Source: Flavimaricola sp.
Lineage (GTDB): Bacteria; Pseudomonadota; Alphaproteobacteria; Rhodobacterales; Rhodobacteraceae
Direction of reading: 5' to 3'
Assembly (NCBI GenBank): GCA_023300365.1
Contig: JALZWD010000252.1
Location: 1 to 5,450, forward strand
DNA length: 5,450 nt
Below the pieces are notes generated by a model. That model had not been told where the DNA came from. It made no database searches and was given only the letters and a program-made list of their open reading frames with translations. Positions 5,365 to 5,450 of this stretch are shown here, one piece after another (position 1 is the first letter of the stretch; each line of letters begins with the position of its first letter). Made by a program: the position numbers and the translations under genes.

Positions 5365-5450
5365 ATGCTTGATGATCTCGACGACATTCACGCGCTCTTC
5401 CATGGCGCCCCCAAAACAACCGAGTTTCGCAAACTGCGCAAACGGATCGT
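5365..5450 (+). CDS. ttcA: Probable tRNA 2-thiocytidine biosynthesis protein TtcA, N-terminal fragment
   Basis: Only 28 complete codons from the ATG at 5365 are in the window, and the frame is open to the edge. The product starts [12 protein letters not shown] and continues to EFRKLRKRI (20-28). An acidic start followed by a K/R-rich 'KLRKR' segment resembles the N-terminus of rhodobacteral TtcA, ahead of its SGGKDS ATP-binding loop, which would lie beyond the window. TtcA is an iron-sulfur, ATP-dependent enzyme that thiolates C32 of some tRNAs. The assignment rests on this short match and on my recollection that ttcA lies near rpmH-rnpA-yidD in this group. No catalytic motif can be seen, so it stays tentative. 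The region upstream lacks a Shine-Dalgarno, and the same frame is closed by a TAA at 5299. Confidence 0.55.
   Translation, partial: MLDDLDDIHALFHGAPKTTEFRKLRKRI

Noticed and set aside
5284..5403. N-terminal extension of the DUF3833 gene to an ATG at 5403
   Set aside because: It would bury the lipoprotein signal peptide 40 residues inside the protein and overlap the divergent ttcA-like gene.

Overview
The window looks like a chromosomal segment of an alphaproteobacterium, most likely a Rhodobacteraceae (Roseobacter-group) member. The reasons are the wording of L34 and of the RnpA core, the moderately high G+C, and a TtcA-like start next to the rpmH-rnpA-yidD cluster. This placement comes from recognised protein wording, not from a database search. 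The window holds seven protein genes, two of them cut by the window edges. No rRNA, tRNA, CRISPR array, insertion sequence or long repeat was found.

Left half (1-3570, minus strand): a tightly packed three-gene unit read right to left. It starts with a TVP38/TMEM64 (VTT-domain) membrane protein. Three bases later comes a complete FAD-dependent pyridine nucleotide-disulfide oxidoreductase of the MerA/LpdA type. This overlaps a transmembrane HAMP-type sensor histidine kinase whose last residues lie beyond position 1. The first two proteins are known in other bacteria as one fused polypeptide, so they probably work together at the membrane. The added kinase suggests a redox or envelope signalling module, which is an inference.

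Middle (3571-3887): a 317-base divergent control region. It carries a good sigma-70-type promoter for rpmH and a cluster of overlapping palindromes just upstream of it. The GTG start of the membrane-protein gene is set by a Shine-Dalgarno sequence.

Right-centre (3888-4681, plus strand): rpmH (ribosomal protein L34), rnpA (RNase P protein) and yidD (membrane insertion efficiency factor), the conserved bacterial order. A strong intrinsic-terminator-like hairpin lies between rpmH and the conserved part of rnpA. It overlaps the longest possible rnpA reading frame, so it probably acts as an attenuator, and it affects which rnpA start is believed.

Right end (4744-5450): a DUF3833-type lipoprotein gene on the minus strand, convergent with yidD. 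Divergent from it is the first part of a plus-strand gene that looks like ttcA (tRNA 2-thiocytidine synthesis), cut by the window end.

Most of the window is ordinary housekeeping sequence. The parts most worth a second look are the VTT protein / flavoenzyme / kinase operon, the rnpA attenuator with its start ambiguity, and the palindrome cluster in the divergent region.
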